A DNA stretch of 64,000 bases from Lyophyllum atratum. Taxonomy: Eukaryota; Basidiomycota; Agaricomycetes; Agaricales; Lyophyllaceae. Position numbers and translations under genes: made by a program. The notes beneath the pieces were generated by a model. It was not told where the DNA came from, made no database searches, and saw only the letters and a list, made by a program, of their open reading frames with translations. The stretch is from positions 1,612,001 through 1,676,000 of the forward strand of contig JACGCN010000008.1 in assembly GCA_014905825.1 (NCBI GenBank). Reading direction: 5' to 3'. Position 1 is the stretch's first letter, and each line of letters begins with the position of its first letter. Below, in pieces: positions 1 through 12,319 of this stretch.

Positions 1-846
1 GCACACGAAGCCGTGAAGGGTGGGAACCAAGTTCCCGGACGAGTAGAACTGTTGCTTAATCAAGGTTCGAAGGTTGTGGTTTGGGGTAATATACAGATGC
101 GGATACAGACAGCAAAAGCGAGGAAAGAAAAAGGAGAACCGAAAGGAGTGGACCAAGCATACCGTGATATCAACGAAATAGGGAACACGGAAGAAAGGAT
201 ACAGACAGGAGCAGGACGAGTGTAATGTCATGAGCTGAGTGAGGAAATAGGGACCAGGAAGAAGAAACCGTGAAAAGGGACACGAGAAATTGAAGGTGGG
301 TCCAGCAGTATTATTATCCACGTCGGGTGAGGGGTAGAGTATATAGGAAGAAATAGGGGCAGGGAGACGATGTATTTGTCAACATGCGCGAAAGATCCAG
401 TTCTGCCAAGCTGTATGATAGGGGAGAGGAGGAGGAAGTGCGATGTATTCGCAGTCCTGTTTCTAATTAGATACTTGAGTTGTGCCTGGGATGATGGACA
501 GCTTGGTGTGCATACCAGGCGAACCCTCGAGTGAGCGGTGTTGAGCATTTTAGCCAGTCAACATGGACGTGGTTCCACCATGGGGTAAGGATATGTGGGT
601 TAAGGAGGCCAAGGATGAGAGCAAAGACGGGTTCGGAGTTGTTCCGAGTGTGAATGTATGTTACAGCATGAGACGAGCGTGCGGCGGGTCTGGCGGGATC
701 GAACGGAGCATAAATGAAAACGACGAGAAATGCAATGACTGGTAAGGGATAGGGGAGTGGCTGATTCAGGCCTAGAAGATAGGGTACATCGGTAAGTATC
801 CACAAGATGAGTAAATGTAAGCGAGCAACTTACTTGGAGCTTCGAG
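1..846. other. intergenic, no gene recognised
   Basis: No reading frame here shows a recognisable domain or a convincing exon chain. The stretch lies downstream of the UBL3-like gene, which ends at 847 on the minus strand, so part of it may be that gene's 3' untranslated region. Confidence 0.4.
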
Positions 847-1751
847 TTAGCAGACAATGCAGCCACAGCAGCCCGCTCCTCGGTTCTGTTCTCCATCGTT
901 TCCAGTGGAGGGTTGTGGGTTCGCTGCGTAAAGGGAAACAACATGGGAGTTAGGGTATTAGTAGTGTTGCGAGGGAGCAGAAGCTCACCATCGCTGGTCC
1001 TATTTCTAGCCCTTTTCTTCTTCAGATCGTTCTCACCTGGAGGAGCATACGGTCTAACAGAGAGATGGACGATCGTCGGTATTGGACCGGGGCTCGATTG
1101 TGGTGTGTGGGTGGGGAATTTTAATTCTGTGACATCGTTCGTCAGCATGCTGCTATGTCAAATGTAGAAGGCGGGGTGGGATGATGGGATAGAGGAAGCA
1201 GAACTCACTTGAGAGTGTATCGTCATCTTGAAGCATTTTTCCGAGATATAAGACCCGAATGTAAGATGGAGCAAGCGGGCGCTCGTCCTCCCATTCAGAT
1301 TCTGTGTGCCAGACGTCAGTCTCCCACTCCTGGTTCTCGTCCTAGCCAAGTACGCACCTGACGGCCAAGCATTCCAAACAAGCTCCTTCACCCGCCCCAA
1401 TGTTGTCTCAGGTTCGAATGACATCGTTCTCCTGCGCCCAGATATGACAAGAAATGTGATGAAGACCTGAGGACTCTGCGGAACCGGCGCCTGTGCAGAC
1501 ATCGCTCCTGCGGCCTCCCCCGCATCTTTCGCCTTCTCTTCTGTCTGTGGAGCTGACTCCTCGATATTCGGAGCTGGAGGAGACGACTCGTGTGACGTGG
1601 ACTCCGCTGGTCGTGCGCCGACAATCCTTGTGCTGGTCTCCGCTTCGGTCATCTCGAGATGTGTTGTAGATGTCCTGGCAGAGGATATGTCTGCTTGCAC
1701 TGAGCCCTCCGTGGCAACGTATGGTCGTGTTGGTGGTTCTAGTGAGGCCAT
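847..1751 (-). CDS. UBL3/MUB-like membrane-anchored ubiquitin-fold protein
   Basis: Four exons are inferred: 1751-1358, 1301-1209, 1126-989 and 923-847, joined by GT-AG introns of 56, 82 and 65 bases, giving 233 residues. The first ~90 residues are Ser/Thr/Glu-rich and look disordered. A ubiquitin-like domain follows: it starts at VFITFLVISGRRRTMSFEP, crosses the first intron into the Glu-Trp-Glu-Asp-Glu-Arg-Pro and LYLGKMLQDDDTL blocks, and ends with the Thr-Ile-Val-His-Leu strand. These are hallmarks of the UBL3/MUB (Rad60-SLD_2) family, in which the protein is lipid-anchored to membranes. The C-terminus GAGCCGCIVC is Cys-rich and ends in a CAAX-like box, which supports prenylation plus palmitoylation. 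The recovered lipidation motif exactly at the stop is strong support for the last splice. Function in fungi is inferred from the family. Confidence 0.88.
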
Positions 1752-2804
1752 GCTTTTAGGGGCAGCCCCTACGTCGGCAATGAGCCCCTGAATGTAGTCT
1801 GTTTGGTCGTCGTTGGTCTGCGGCTCAGCAGATGTCGTGGTCGATGCGAAAGACGCAGAAAATGCAGTGAGACCGGGGGAAATGGAAGCAAAACACGATC
1901 AGAGATTTCTCGCGCGTATTTATAGTCTAGGCCCCTTCGAATTCGGAAGTGGGTTAATTGAAATTCAAGCGAACCCGTCAATGCCCCAATTTACCAATCT
2001 CACCCTGGAGGATGAATGATGTGCACAGGATGGCGAAGAAGATAGGTGTGAACTCAAGGCGTGGCGAGGGTAATGGTGTGAGTTGGTGTGAGTTGGTGCA
2101 AGGTCAACGTCAAACTTCCCATTTGTAAACAAGCACAATTTAAACACGAGCGCTTATGTTTTACCAGTTCTCCCACGTGGATTCGCATGTACGCCTTCAG
2201 GGTTCTTCGCCCATCACGAGCTACTTTGAATTCTGATTATTATCTTAGCATGACATCGAACTACTGGTCGTATCTCCAAGATGATTATTCGCGTCGGTGT
2301 CGATGGGCCGAAGGAAGATGTGAAAAGGGGGATGCGCGGTATAGATTTGTCTCAACAAAGCCCGGCAGTTGAGACCATGTCGAGGTCGGTCGGTTTCACG
2401 GCCTCCGATCACCCTGGGAATCGATATCTCAACATCCAGGATGTTCCAGTTCCAACAAACCTCCTGTGATGGCCGCAGTGCTAAAAGATGTATTTATGGA
2501 GTCTGTTAAACAGCTGGGGAAAGCTTGCTGGCCCAGGTTGGCTCAGGCGTCAACCTCGAGTTACGCCATAGGCCCTGAGCTACTGCTCCACCTGACATAC
2601 ACCGGATGTCTCATGATCATCAAATATCGCGAAATAAACAGTGACACTGAAAGTCCGCCCTAATTCTCTTCACTGGCCGGCCTTCGGTGTTCGTTCACCA
2701 AGTTTCGCTCTGTTGGCGTAGTAATCAAACCTGTGTAGTCACCCTTTAGGGCTTGGAGGATGCGTAAGTTTTGCTCGAGGTATGGTTGAGGTCGACGGCC
2801 AGCG
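1752..2804. other. intergenic, no gene recognised
   Basis: Contains the upstream region of the UBL3-like gene. Short open frames here have no recognisable motif and no paired splice sites that extend them. Confidence 0.35.
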
Positions 2805-4190
2805 TCAAGAGCCACGCGACTGGATGACGACTTCCGCGTGTACAACTGCACCGAATGTCATGACATCCGTCGCTACATGACCTGAAGGGTATTCGTAACG
2901 CATGGCCAAGGCTGATGTGTTGGTTGATGCGCCGCAATATGTACGGCGACCATGCTTAAAATACAGGTTATAGTTAGTTATAATGGAAAGCTGATATAGA
3001 GACAAGCGTAAAACGATCAGCAAACAGGCTAAGCATGGTCGGTATGCAGAGAATAAGTTACGGCACGGTAGGGATGTTGAAGGTCCCAGACTTGAACGTT
3101 CTGAGAACAGGTGCGAAGGGAAGTGTCCGTTCGTGAGATATCGCGGCTCTGGTTCGGGCAGCGGCGGTCTGCAATTGTCGCTTGCAGTGGAAGCAGGGGA
3201 GATGGTGCAAGCATCCACAGCTTTTGTGCTGGGCAACTCTCTTGTCTTGATGGAGCAGACATCGGAACCAAATGAGGATTGGTTGTTGCGTGCGGCATTG
3301 CCGGAAACGATCCCTTCGAGGAATAAGGACGATCCACGTCGCGTGGTGGGAAAGAAAGAGGTGAGCTGTGTTAGCGTGATGTTGATGAAAGACAGGAACG
3401 TTAACTGCGCGCGAGGCCGGGGGGCTTGAGTTGTCAGATACTCGGTAACGTCATCCTGGAGATCGCGGCCAATACGTCTGCGACGATAGATGTAGGTAAC
3501 CATGACTAGGAGGGTCCCAGACCAGCACGGTCGCGCCTGACTGAAACACCGATTTTCACTCTTGACGAACGGGAAGAAAGAAGCAGCGCACCTCGATTTG
3601 GGCCGTCCGACCACCACACAGATCCAACTCTTGAATATAACCAGAAGTACGCCTGTCATGCCAAACAGACATGCATGTAGGATACTGAACTCCTTAACCA
3701 GCCTCTAGGCAGGATCCGGAGGATACTACAGACGATGCTTATTCGGGCAGACCTAGATTTCCATACACCGTTCAGCCATTGACGTGCACAATTCATACGA
3801 GTGACCAACCAGATAGTAGCCGTAAACGCGAGGGACATAGTCAGGTCGTTCACTCGTCCCGCGGTCTTCGTCGGTGGATAGCCCGCCTTAGCCCGATCTT
3901 TGACCAAAAAGAATATTAGGCACACGATGATTTAGATTTGATGTTAGACATACCATTCCTCGCAGCGCGTAACCAAACCGAAACCAACACGACTGGGTCA
4001 AACGTGGCAGCCACGAATACCCAGATCAAGAAGTGAGTGGATTGTTGCAGGACGAGATGTTTCGTGTATCGCACAGTTCGTGACCGAGCTAGGGGCGGTT
4101 TCCATGATGATGATGAGTAAACTGGTGCCTGCCATTGAGGTTATAAGACCGATTATGAGACGAAAGAGGAACGACGCAAATTCAAACATT
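2805..4190 (-). pseudogene. decayed multi-pass membrane protein, family uncertain
   Basis: Two short segments look like former coding sequence on this strand. One, near 3,960-4,045, reads HFLIWVFVAATFDPVVLVSV and so on, and ends at a plausible donor. The next, near 3,790-3,925, reads FFLVKDRAKAGYPPTKTAGR and so on. The alternation of hydrophobic helices with a short Thr/Asn linker resembles the fungal DUF6534-type seven-helix proteins, but this is a weak resemblance. The 284-residue open frame at 2805-3659 continues downstream without any motif I recognise and may be chance. No complete exon chain can be assembled, so I treat it as a relic. Confidence 0.25.
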
Positions 4191-4200
4191 TACCTGCCTG

Positions 4201-4828
4201 GCAACTGCCTGGCCCTTCAAGCAGGTCTTACAAACATAAGCCCTTCCCGTGGCTCTTTGCTCCTTTGAAAAGGTCAACGGTTTCGTAAAGGAGTCCAAGT
4301 CGGTGATTCTCGAGGCTCAGCAAATGTAAGCTCTAGATGCGGAAGCTGAGCAGCCCCAGGTTTGGTGGCAGGACAGGTCAAGCCTAAATGTGGCAGTGCC
4401 ATCAGGGCTTGGTCACCGTCGTGCCGATGATCAAGCGATCATCACGGTCAAATGGGCGGCTTGTCCTCCAACCGCTCCGCACGGTACATATCTATGATCT
4501 GTGCTCATCCCTCCTTCGTTCTAGCGGTCAACCTTGACTTTTCCGAACTATCACTGTTTATAGTAGGACACCCAACCCGTACCACTTAACGCTGAACCCA
4601 GCCCCTGCTATCGGCTTTTCCGCCCTTCAATCCTATTCGAGGTCTTTCGAAGCTCTTTCAACCAAGCCGAGGCTTGCGCCTGTATCGAACATATATAGCA
4701 AGGAAACTAGGCATAGAAATATTCTGCTAGGTACGCTCCCCTATCGTCTCGCGCGACGCGCACAAAGCCAAGTTAGATTCAGATTCAGGCCTCACTGTTC
4801 GAAGCTCAGAACATACTCCGGACTTATC
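4201..4828. other. upstream region of F-box-like copy A
   Basis: No gene recognised. This stretch should hold the promoter and 5' untranslated region of the gene starting at 4829. It is not obviously similar to the upstream regions of copies B and C. Confidence 0.35.
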
Positions 4829-6772
4829 ATGGATCCGCGCTCAGACTATCTCTCTACGCATTGGTCAAGCTACAGCAAATCTGATGGCCCTGTAATTTTC
4901 AACAATGGCTCTACCTTCATGCTTTCCGTCATTTTGGATGCTGGTGCCCAAAACCATTTTGCTGGTATCCGCTTAGTGATCGTCTACGAGGAGAGATATG
5001 ATCTGAAAGATGTGAGTAAGTTCTCAATCAATCAGATCGGCTCCATATTTACTTCCGTCACAGCGGATAAGAGATCGTTTGGCGTCTACCCAGTGTGAAG
5101 CTGCAGCATGGAAAATCCCTTTCGTTTACCGAAATCAGCTCTGTCAACATCGCGACACCATCGAGCAAGATAGGTCGAAGCTGCTTGACCTCATAACGCC
5201 CGATCTTCCACTTTGTCCAGTCGTATTTCGGTTAATTCAGCACGAAAGGATGCGTGGGCGCTTCCAAATGGACCTGGTTCCCCACCAATCAGGACTCATT
5301 TCTGACCGGCTTCGAATAGCCTACGACCGTGCATACCCTTCATCATCTGTGATATCTCTTTTGGAGAGTAGCCTCTTTGTTTGTCGCCGCGTAAAACGAT
5401 ACAGGCCACGCCAGCCTGTCGCTCTCAACCGTGTCCCTTTACACAGTACCAGAATCCTTCCTGTTGATGGTCGCCGACCGTCCGTCGACTTGCCTCATGT
5501 CATAGTTGATCGAATTGCTCGTCACGCTACGGAAGGGAAAGAGCTAGGCTGGCGCACCGCGCTAGCATCTATCGGCTTAGTCCGTAAATCCTGGTCCCGC
5601 GTTCTCGATCTCTTCTTCATAATGATCTCAAGCGACTCATTGGAAATTTATGCCTACGACAAAGCGAGTGTGGGTAGAGTTTCTCGCTCCTTGGAGCATA
5701 ATGTCCGGGGAAGAAAATTGATGCGCTTTTTTAACTCTGACGATTACAACGAGTACGATCACAAGGACCACGAGAACGCCGATGAAACGATGTTTCTCGA
5801 ACATAGCAGAGCTATCTTAACAATCTTCTCGCTGGCGACCTCCATCACACACCTAGATTTCACCAGCACTCATCCCATCATTACCGAGGAGCTTATACAG
5901 ACCCTCTCCAAGTTGCGCCACGTCGAAAGGTGTGAGGTGCGAGGCCCTCCTAGAATCATCCCTCTCGAACCGTGGAAGGAGCCATTAAGCATTGTAGAAG
6001 TTCAGCGATTCATAGCCCCGTGGTCGAACTTGCAGACATTGTGCTTGAAGTGGTGGAGGATGGGATGGAACCCTATGTGAGGACTGTTTTCAATCGATTT
6101 TGCTTGTTGACGATATTTATTCTCTCGAACTACTTTTCTTTCCAGAGATCCCGACCTGACAAAGAATGTAAGTCATGGCCCTAATCCGAGTCTTGTATGC
6201 GGTCGCTGATCAATATATCGGTACTAAAGATTACAAGCAATATTCAGCATCTAGAGCTGTGCAACGGTAGACTGTCTTCTGCGCAGCTCTTATGGTTTAC
6301 TTCATCGCCTCAGCCCTGTCTACACACGATCCATTTATCCGCCCTCAATGGTCTATCAAACCATGACCTCTTTGCATTCTTGTCGGAGATCACTACGACC
6401 CTTGCTGTACTCACCATCTCGTTCTGCACCATATCCAGGTCGTTTGCGAAGGAGGACTATGCCCTCGATCTATTGATGCCCAGACTCTCAGGTCTGAAAA
6501 CAATCAAGCTGATCGGTGACTACATCAGTGTCCTGGCAATAGAACGGAAGGCGCCGGGGCAACAGTTAGCTGAGCTTTCTGTCGGACGGGATCATGCGAT
6601 CGAATTTACTGGCCTTGCGCGAGCGATGGAAACTGGGCATTGGAAGTCAATTTCCATTTTATGGCAGAGGGAACTTTCCGAATGGGCTAGAATAGTTGTG
6701 CGGGATGCTGAGGAAACGGCGGTCAGAAGGGGTATCGCGCTTAACCTTGATTTCTTTCCGCCGTCCTTCTGA
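4829..6772 (+). CDS. F-box-like / leucine-rich protein, copy A of three
   Basis: Four exons are inferred by comparison with the two paralogues at 19,558 and 40,083: 4829-5011, 5064-6076, 6146-6167 (a 22-base micro-exon) and 6230-6772, giving 586 residues. The N-terminal ~60 residues, up to HFAGIRLVIVYEERYDL, are conserved in all three copies and match no domain I know. Around residue 200 an F-box-like helix segment appears (LPHVIVDRIARHATEGKELG, then a conserved Lys-Ser-Trp-Ser and LDLFF). The C-terminal half has irregular leucine-rich repeats such as NIQHLELCNGRLSSAQLLWF. F-box/LRR proteins usually act as substrate adaptors of SCF ubiquitin ligases; that role is inference. The frame is continuous in every exon, so this copy looks functional. 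It is more diverged from B and C than those are from each other. Confidence 0.7.
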
Positions 6773-7138
6773 AAGATTTGTCAGAGGAACGTACAAGTAT
6801 TAAAATTTGTACGTACCCTCTTTTAGACGACGTATTCAAGGGAAAGATTTGGAACCATCGTAGCACGCAGAGAGTCCCCTCAACGCAAAGTCGCGCATGT
6901 TACATCCAGTGAGTATGAAAGTCGTCTACTATACAATTCTACACTTTAACCTCGTATTATAAATAGAACTCGGGATGATTGGGGCCTGGGCGCCTCTGTG
7001 ACAAGGAAGCAACCTTCAGAACAGCCCGGGCATTCTAGACGCGCAGGTGAGCCCCACAATGGCAAACAAGGCCAAGGTTGTCTCGAGTCTGATTACGTCC
7101 TGGCAACGTTGCTTTCATCCGATCCCCCAACAGTGAAC
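6773..7138. other. short intergenic region between two same-strand genes
   Basis: No gene seen. An ATG at 6998 is in frame with the next gene and could extend it by 47 residues, but the added sequence is low-complexity and hydrophilic, so I prefer the ATG at 7139. Confidence 0.4.
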
Positions 7139-7895
7139 ATGCCCTCAAGACTGAGAGCGGTGAAGGGCAATTTTGACTCGACTCTGGATGACGATCACAA
7201 CCTCGATATACCATCCACCGTTGATGATTTCCTCGCCGCCCGAGATCATAACGCAATCACTCGCGATATAGCTCGCAACATGGACGTCGCCCTTACCTCC
7301 ATGTCCAAAGCTCAGGTTCAAACCCTCTTAAACAACATTCTCGATGTCATCAGAGATGAGGTTCTCCGGGGTCGCTTCCTAAAAGTCCTAGGCGTCTACT
7401 CCAAAGAGAATCCCTGGAAATGCGCCTTCTTTGTCCTCGGCATCGCACTAATGCTTAACCCACTCAGTTTGATGGGATTCGGAGCCTTGGGCCCTATTGC
7501 TGGTTAGTTACTCAGTATCTTCATTTAAGGCCTTCTGACGCGAAGGGTGTGTAGGTTCGATGGCCGCAGCGTGGCAAGCAAGTATAGGATCCGTGGCGGT
7601 AGAATCCCTGTTTAGTGTCCTTCAAGCAGCTGGAATGACAGGAGCTATCGCCATCCCGCTAGCTGGGGTCGGTATTACCACTTTGGCAGCAGTCGCCCAC
7701 TTGCGAGGCGCTGTGGGTCCGCAGAGATGGTTATCCGGGGCAGATGGATCGCCCGTCACAGAATGGGCACAAGGACAGTACGGCAGACCAGTAGAGGAGT
7801 GGTGGAAAGGCAAATATGGAACGCCGGTGGCAAAATGGTGGAACGGTGATTATGGCAATCCCGTTCGTTCATGGTGGGGTGGGTCGCGGCAGTGA
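7139..7895 (+). CDS. IFI6/IFI27-like (ISG12 family) protein with YGxPVxxWW repeats
   Basis: Two exons, 7139-7502 and 7555-7895, are joined by a 52-base GT-AG intron to give 234 residues. The intron falls inside the diagnostic motif: exon 1 ends GFGALGPIAG and exon 2 continues SMAAAWQASIGSVAVESLFS, then LQAAGMTGAIA. This Gly/Ala-rich hydrophobic stretch matches the interferon-induced 6-16/27 (ISG12) family, small hydrophobic proteins of internal membranes. A hydrophobic helix precedes it (CAFFVLGIALMLNPLSLMGF). Unusually, the C-terminus carries about four imperfect 12-residue repeats of the form Trp-x-Gly-x-Tyr-Gly-x-Pro-Val-x-x-Trp, very rich in tryptophan. The N-terminal third is helical and polar. 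Fungal members of this family are known to me but their function is not; the repeat tail is the feature to note. Confidence 0.75.
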
Positions 7896-8058
7896 TAGAT
7901 CGGGAGATAATTGAAGTCGTTTACAGTACAAGCTTGGGGGGTCGTGAGTGTGTCAAGGTTTAACCTGTGACATTCACACAGCGTGCATACAAGCGTGGTT
8001 TGTGGTAGCCTGAGGAGAGGTTGAATTTTGAAGTACTTAAAGATCAGGAATCAAGATC

Positions 8059-8890
8059 CTACTCGTGACACATTCCAATTTGAATGACGAGCGTCCCATC
8101 GACGGGCAACATAGGTAAAGGGCTCCAGGGATCCCTTATGAGGTCGACCGTCACGGTCGGAATGAGGTCATGCTGTACATCGTTGACCGTGAAGTTGGTC
8201 AAGGACGGGCAGACGCGCATGATATCCCGCAGATGAGTTTTCATGTCCGCCCAGGCCTGCAACGTGCCATTCTTTGAACGACAATCGTGATATATTCGAG
8301 AACCATCGCAGCTACGCGGACAAGCTTCTGAACGATACATCAGTCGCGAGGACGATCACATTCAGATCCAGCGAATGCTTGCATTGTCGCAAGATGACAT
8401 GTGTTGTGCCATTTGCAATGATTTCCCAGCTCGATCGGATAGTTGGCAGATTTAAGTTTGCGACCATCCAGGTGACATAAGTAATGGGGAGATGAAGAGA
8501 CCGGGTCGCGAGACTTCTTCGGAACCTTTCCCTTCGCCCCTTCAGGTGGCCACTAATTATCGAAAGTGAGTTCTGATAATGCTCGAGGGAGGCTAATGAG
8601 GCGGGAAATATGAGCTCTAGATGTGCGAGGCGTAACAGCGCATTTGCGAGATACCGAGTGGTGCAGTCAGAATGTTCCCGGCTGGGCAGATGCGGGAGCG
8701 TGGCAGTCGTTGAAGTCGTTTCGACGCGTTCGGTGATATAGCCACCGAGAGACAACGATGCGAGACCCTCCAAATTCTCGAGAAGAGCCAAAATTCGCGC
8801 GGCCATAAGTCCGTACAGGCTGAGTGTGGGTTTAAAGCCAACCGTGGACAGGATACCTTCAACACTACGCTGTATCTTCTCCTGCATCAA
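8059..8890 (-). pseudogene. LRR/F-box-type hypothetical protein, frameshifted or partly annotated
   Basis: A 192-residue open frame (8890-8312) has leucine-rich segments such as ARILALLENLEGLASLSLGG and LLRLAHLELIF, similar in style to F-box-associated LRR regions. A second frame (8340-8059) reads on as MKTHLRDIMRVCPSLTNFTV and so on to a stop at 8059. The two frames overlap and differ by one base, with no convincing intron between them. They could be one broken gene, or there may be an unrecognised intron. No F-box is visible at the N-terminus, and nothing upstream to 9,364 extends the frame. Confidence 0.4.
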
Positions 8891-9364
8891 GATTCATTTT
8901 CCTGCAACCATTATATTGCATCAGCCACAGTCTGAGTCTTGAGAGACACCGCCGTTCAAGCTTCCATGACCAAAGTTCTCTGCTAGAGTCTTACGGATAA
9001 CACGAGCTGTTGAGGAGACTATCATTACTGAACCAGGTGAAAATTCATGACAGGTTATGACGAAGCATGTGGCGCTTCGCAGACCGCGCTGCGGGCACGC
9101 GAACCCACAGCAGAATTACTTGCCACAGATATTGCGCTGTATCGTTTGCGATTTTGATTTCCATTGTACACTTCGCAATAAGAGGGTGAACAAAGCTGGT
9201 TGGAAAATATCGGAAACATATCGTCCAGGTGAACTGGGTAGCGCTTCAGATACGATTCAGATGCAAGTAGATTTTATTGTATCCAGCGCAGAAATACAAG
9301 TGTCGGTCTATGGTTGGTATATAGATTACGTTATAGGTAGGCATGACGAAACGTAAAATATGCA
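8891..9364. other. intergenic, no gene recognised
   Basis: Only short frames without motifs. It separates two minus-strand genes. Confidence 0.35.
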
Positions 9365-11788
9365 TCATTGTCCACTTCCTCCTACATTGCTCCGACGAGT
9401 GTAGGAGCGGGTACTCATTGAACGCGAAGATACAGCTTGAGATCCTTGGTGCAAAGACGATGTTTTAGTCCGCTTCGGTAACCTGTCTTCATCGAAGTCC
9501 TCACTTTCGCGCTTGTTCAAATCCTTTAGAGTAGTCCCGGACAGGAAGACGTCGATCGGGGAATCTTTTTCTGGCCAGGTCTCGAGTATTAGGCAGTTGC
9601 GAAATGCGGTGGCCATGGACGTGTGGTTCCAAAGATAGATATGAAGAGAAGATGAAGCAATGCGCAGCTGTGTCTGGGGTTGTTGTTGTGAAGGAGGACC
9701 TTCCATCAATGCTCTCAGCGATTCCTCGTCATCGACGACGAGAGGGTCGACATGGTTGATCCACTGCGTAGCAGCCGCCAACGCCCAACCCATCCATGCC
9801 CTCAAGGGTAGGCTGTTGAATTGAAAATCGACGTCTATGTGCGTGCGTGCTCTGAACATAGCCTTCTTGTTGTCGCCACCGACGCGGCTGCCATCGTCAT
9901 CCGCGGTTTGATCGTTGAATATAGTCCGGATGAGACGGAGAGTGGAGAGTGGCTTGTTGTGGGGATAGTAACGAAGGCCGTGATAAAGGACGATGTGGAC
10001 GAAGGACTCCATGTCGTCTTGAATGGTGTGAATGGTGTGGTGCCCTGTTAGGAGAAGGCACGACATAAATTCCCAAGTACCCTGCGTGGATGCAGAGAGT
10101 AAGTTCTGGATATCGGCATACAGTGGAGAAATAAGCTGACCGTTCTTTCGTGCCGCCGACCACGCTTCAGCTCTGATTCATGTTTCACAAGATCCCAGTC
10201 ATTTAAGATCCCGCGTCCCTCATCGTCAACCAATATATTCCTGGCACTGATATCCCGATGTATGATGGTACATCTTTCGTACGCTTGCCGATGAGCTGTA
10301 AAACCAGTCAGTGAATGCGAAGTCCCGGAGCTAGAAGAACTTACCTGTGAAAGCATCAGATACAGCTTGCATCATCGCCTTTGAGTTCTTAGCCCGATCA
10401 AGATGTTTCCCAATGAAGTCTACGACGAAGCGATGATGGAAGCGCTGCGTTATGTGTTTCCAATCACTGCCACACCTCCAAGAGCCGTCTTTTTTAGGGA
10501 GTCGGACTATAGTGGCAGGGACCCTACACTCATCGCATTTCTCCCCTCCGATTTCCTCTTCATCTTCCAGAGGAACGAATAGGTCGGCCATGGTGTAGTC
10601 CCCAAAAAGATCACCTCCGCAAACGAATGGAGGGATATGTTCAACACCGGCGGCTTGAAGCTCGCGAAGGATATCAGCTTCTTGGGCCAAGTCATACGCA
10701 CGCCATGTGTCTTTCAGGAAGTATCGCTTCCCAGTGGCTGGCTCGTAAACAGGGTACGCTCGGGTACATCTGCCAGTAAGCGAGCCAGGATGGGACATGC
10801 TGCCCCACCCGATAAACTGGCGAAGGTTCCCATCTTCCCCTGGGACGTCGAAGACAACAACTGGACGCGTCACTTCAGGGTCCCATTCTGAGAGATGGTC
10901 ACGCGCGTCCTTCGTTTGCTTCGCGGTAGGACGGTGTACGGTGGGATCGTTTCCACGACCAGCGTCATCAGCATGGGTAAAGCGCCAGAGGAATTCGATC
11001 AGAGGCCGCGAGTCCTCCCGGTAATCAAACTTCTCTGAGACAACAGCCCCGGCGCGATCCCATCGAATGAAACGCACGTAAGGGTCGCCAATGAAAATGA
11101 TGAATGCGAATCGGCGATGCTGGCGAGAACACCATTTCGTCGCATAATGAATAAGTTGAGAACAGCATTCGTAGCCCTTGATAGTCCGAGGTCTCAAAAA
11201 TTGATGGTTCAGACGGTCCACACCAGGTTCGGGGTCATTGAAAGGGTCAGATGCATCGTTGGGCTTGAGCTCAAAGTGAAGCTCGAGCTCACCAAATTGT
11301 ATGCGCTTCTTTGAAGTGTCCAGCGATTTCTGGTACATACTCGGATCATGCCGAATTTTCCTGCCGTTCCGCATGTGATGGTCGGGGAAGTCTGCGGTGT
11401 TGACAATCTTATAACCAGGGATGAGACCGTGCTCCTGGATGAGATCGATCTGGTGAATATAAATCAGTGGTGGGAGCACGACAATAACATAAAATAGAAT
11501 TCGTACGAAGGGCTGATACATCTCCTTTTCTATCTTCGTTTGCGGCATTTTGCTAAAATGATCCATGGCCACTTTGCTGGGGACCTTAGGAGTTCCGGCG
11601 ACGGTTGGCAGGAACTCTTCGAGGAATGAAACGACAGGCATAGGTCCAACAAAAAGGGCGTTCATCGCGTCGTTCATCTTTGCGCGAGACTCCTCGAGTT
11701 TCGGTCGGTCGGGTTCGAACCCACTCGACACGAGGAACTTGACTGGTGATAATGGGCTACTAGTCTTTGCGAACTTAGGATTAGACAT
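9365..11788 (-). CDS. FunK1-type protein kinase, copy 1 (apparently intact)
   Basis: Four exons (11788-11507, 11449-10345, 10295-10141, 10081-9365) with introns of 57, 49 and 59 bases give 752 residues. All junctions were checked against the paralogue at 22,306. The family signature is clear: an N-terminal region with FGELELHFELKP and a conserved FIGDPYVRFIRWDRAGAVVS block, then a kinase core with HRDIS at about residues 474-478, Asn481, and an Asn-Asp-Trp-Asp motif at about 493-496 in place of Asp-Phe-Gly. This matches the fungal-specific FunK1 family (PF17667), greatly expanded in mushrooms. Its substrates are generally unknown. The C-terminal ~60 residues are basic and Ser/Arg-rich. The first intron is a multiple of three and stop-free, so it can be read through, but the paralogue shows it should be removed. 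Confidence 0.88.
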
Positions 11789-12319
11789 GGGAGAAACCTT
11801 ACCTAAACGCTGAGAAAAGAGCTGCTACATATAGTCAGAGGACAATGGATCGATACGAACCTGGGGTTGAAGATAAATCTCGGCTTTCGTTCGGGCTGTT
11901 GAATTCGCGAGAGCTAAGAGGTAAACACCAGCGTATTCTACTCACTGGTTAAGCAAGCATACACTGCACAGGAGGAGAAGCGACGTTACCTAGCGTGGGT
12001 CGCCGTTAATACCAACTTCAGTTTGTTCATGGTTGATCAGGTAACGTGGCATGTGACCATGTTCAGGGCAGGCATTTTGGCGTCTGACTTTCCGTCAGAC
12101 TCACGGTCAAGTTTTGAAGAGGCAATGAAATGTGCCTGTGCATTTTAGGAGCACCTCCACGTAGCGTGTTTTCGTGAAAACCTCTCTTCATAGGCGACAA
12201 TCGGCAGTCCGCTCGACCAAAGGGTGCATTTCCAAAGACAATAGGGTATTGTAATAATATTAATAATGTTCAGGTGTCTGGAGGAATACTATGTTTCCTC
12301 CGGAAGTCAATCGCATAGC
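11789..12319. other. upstream region of FunK1 copy 1, no gene
   Basis: No recognisable coding sequence. It ends at the junction where the truncated glycosidase fragment begins. Confidence 0.35.

Noticed and set aside
2805..3659. 284-codon minus-strand frame as a gene
   Set aside because: No motif, no homology I recognise and atypical composition; kept only as part of a low-confidence relic.
10130..10163. FunK1 Asp-Trp-Asp in place of Asp-Phe-Gly and read-through intron frames as evidence of pseudogenisation
   Set aside because: Asp-Trp-Asp is normal for FunK1 kinases, and both paralogues share the splice sites that remove these segments.
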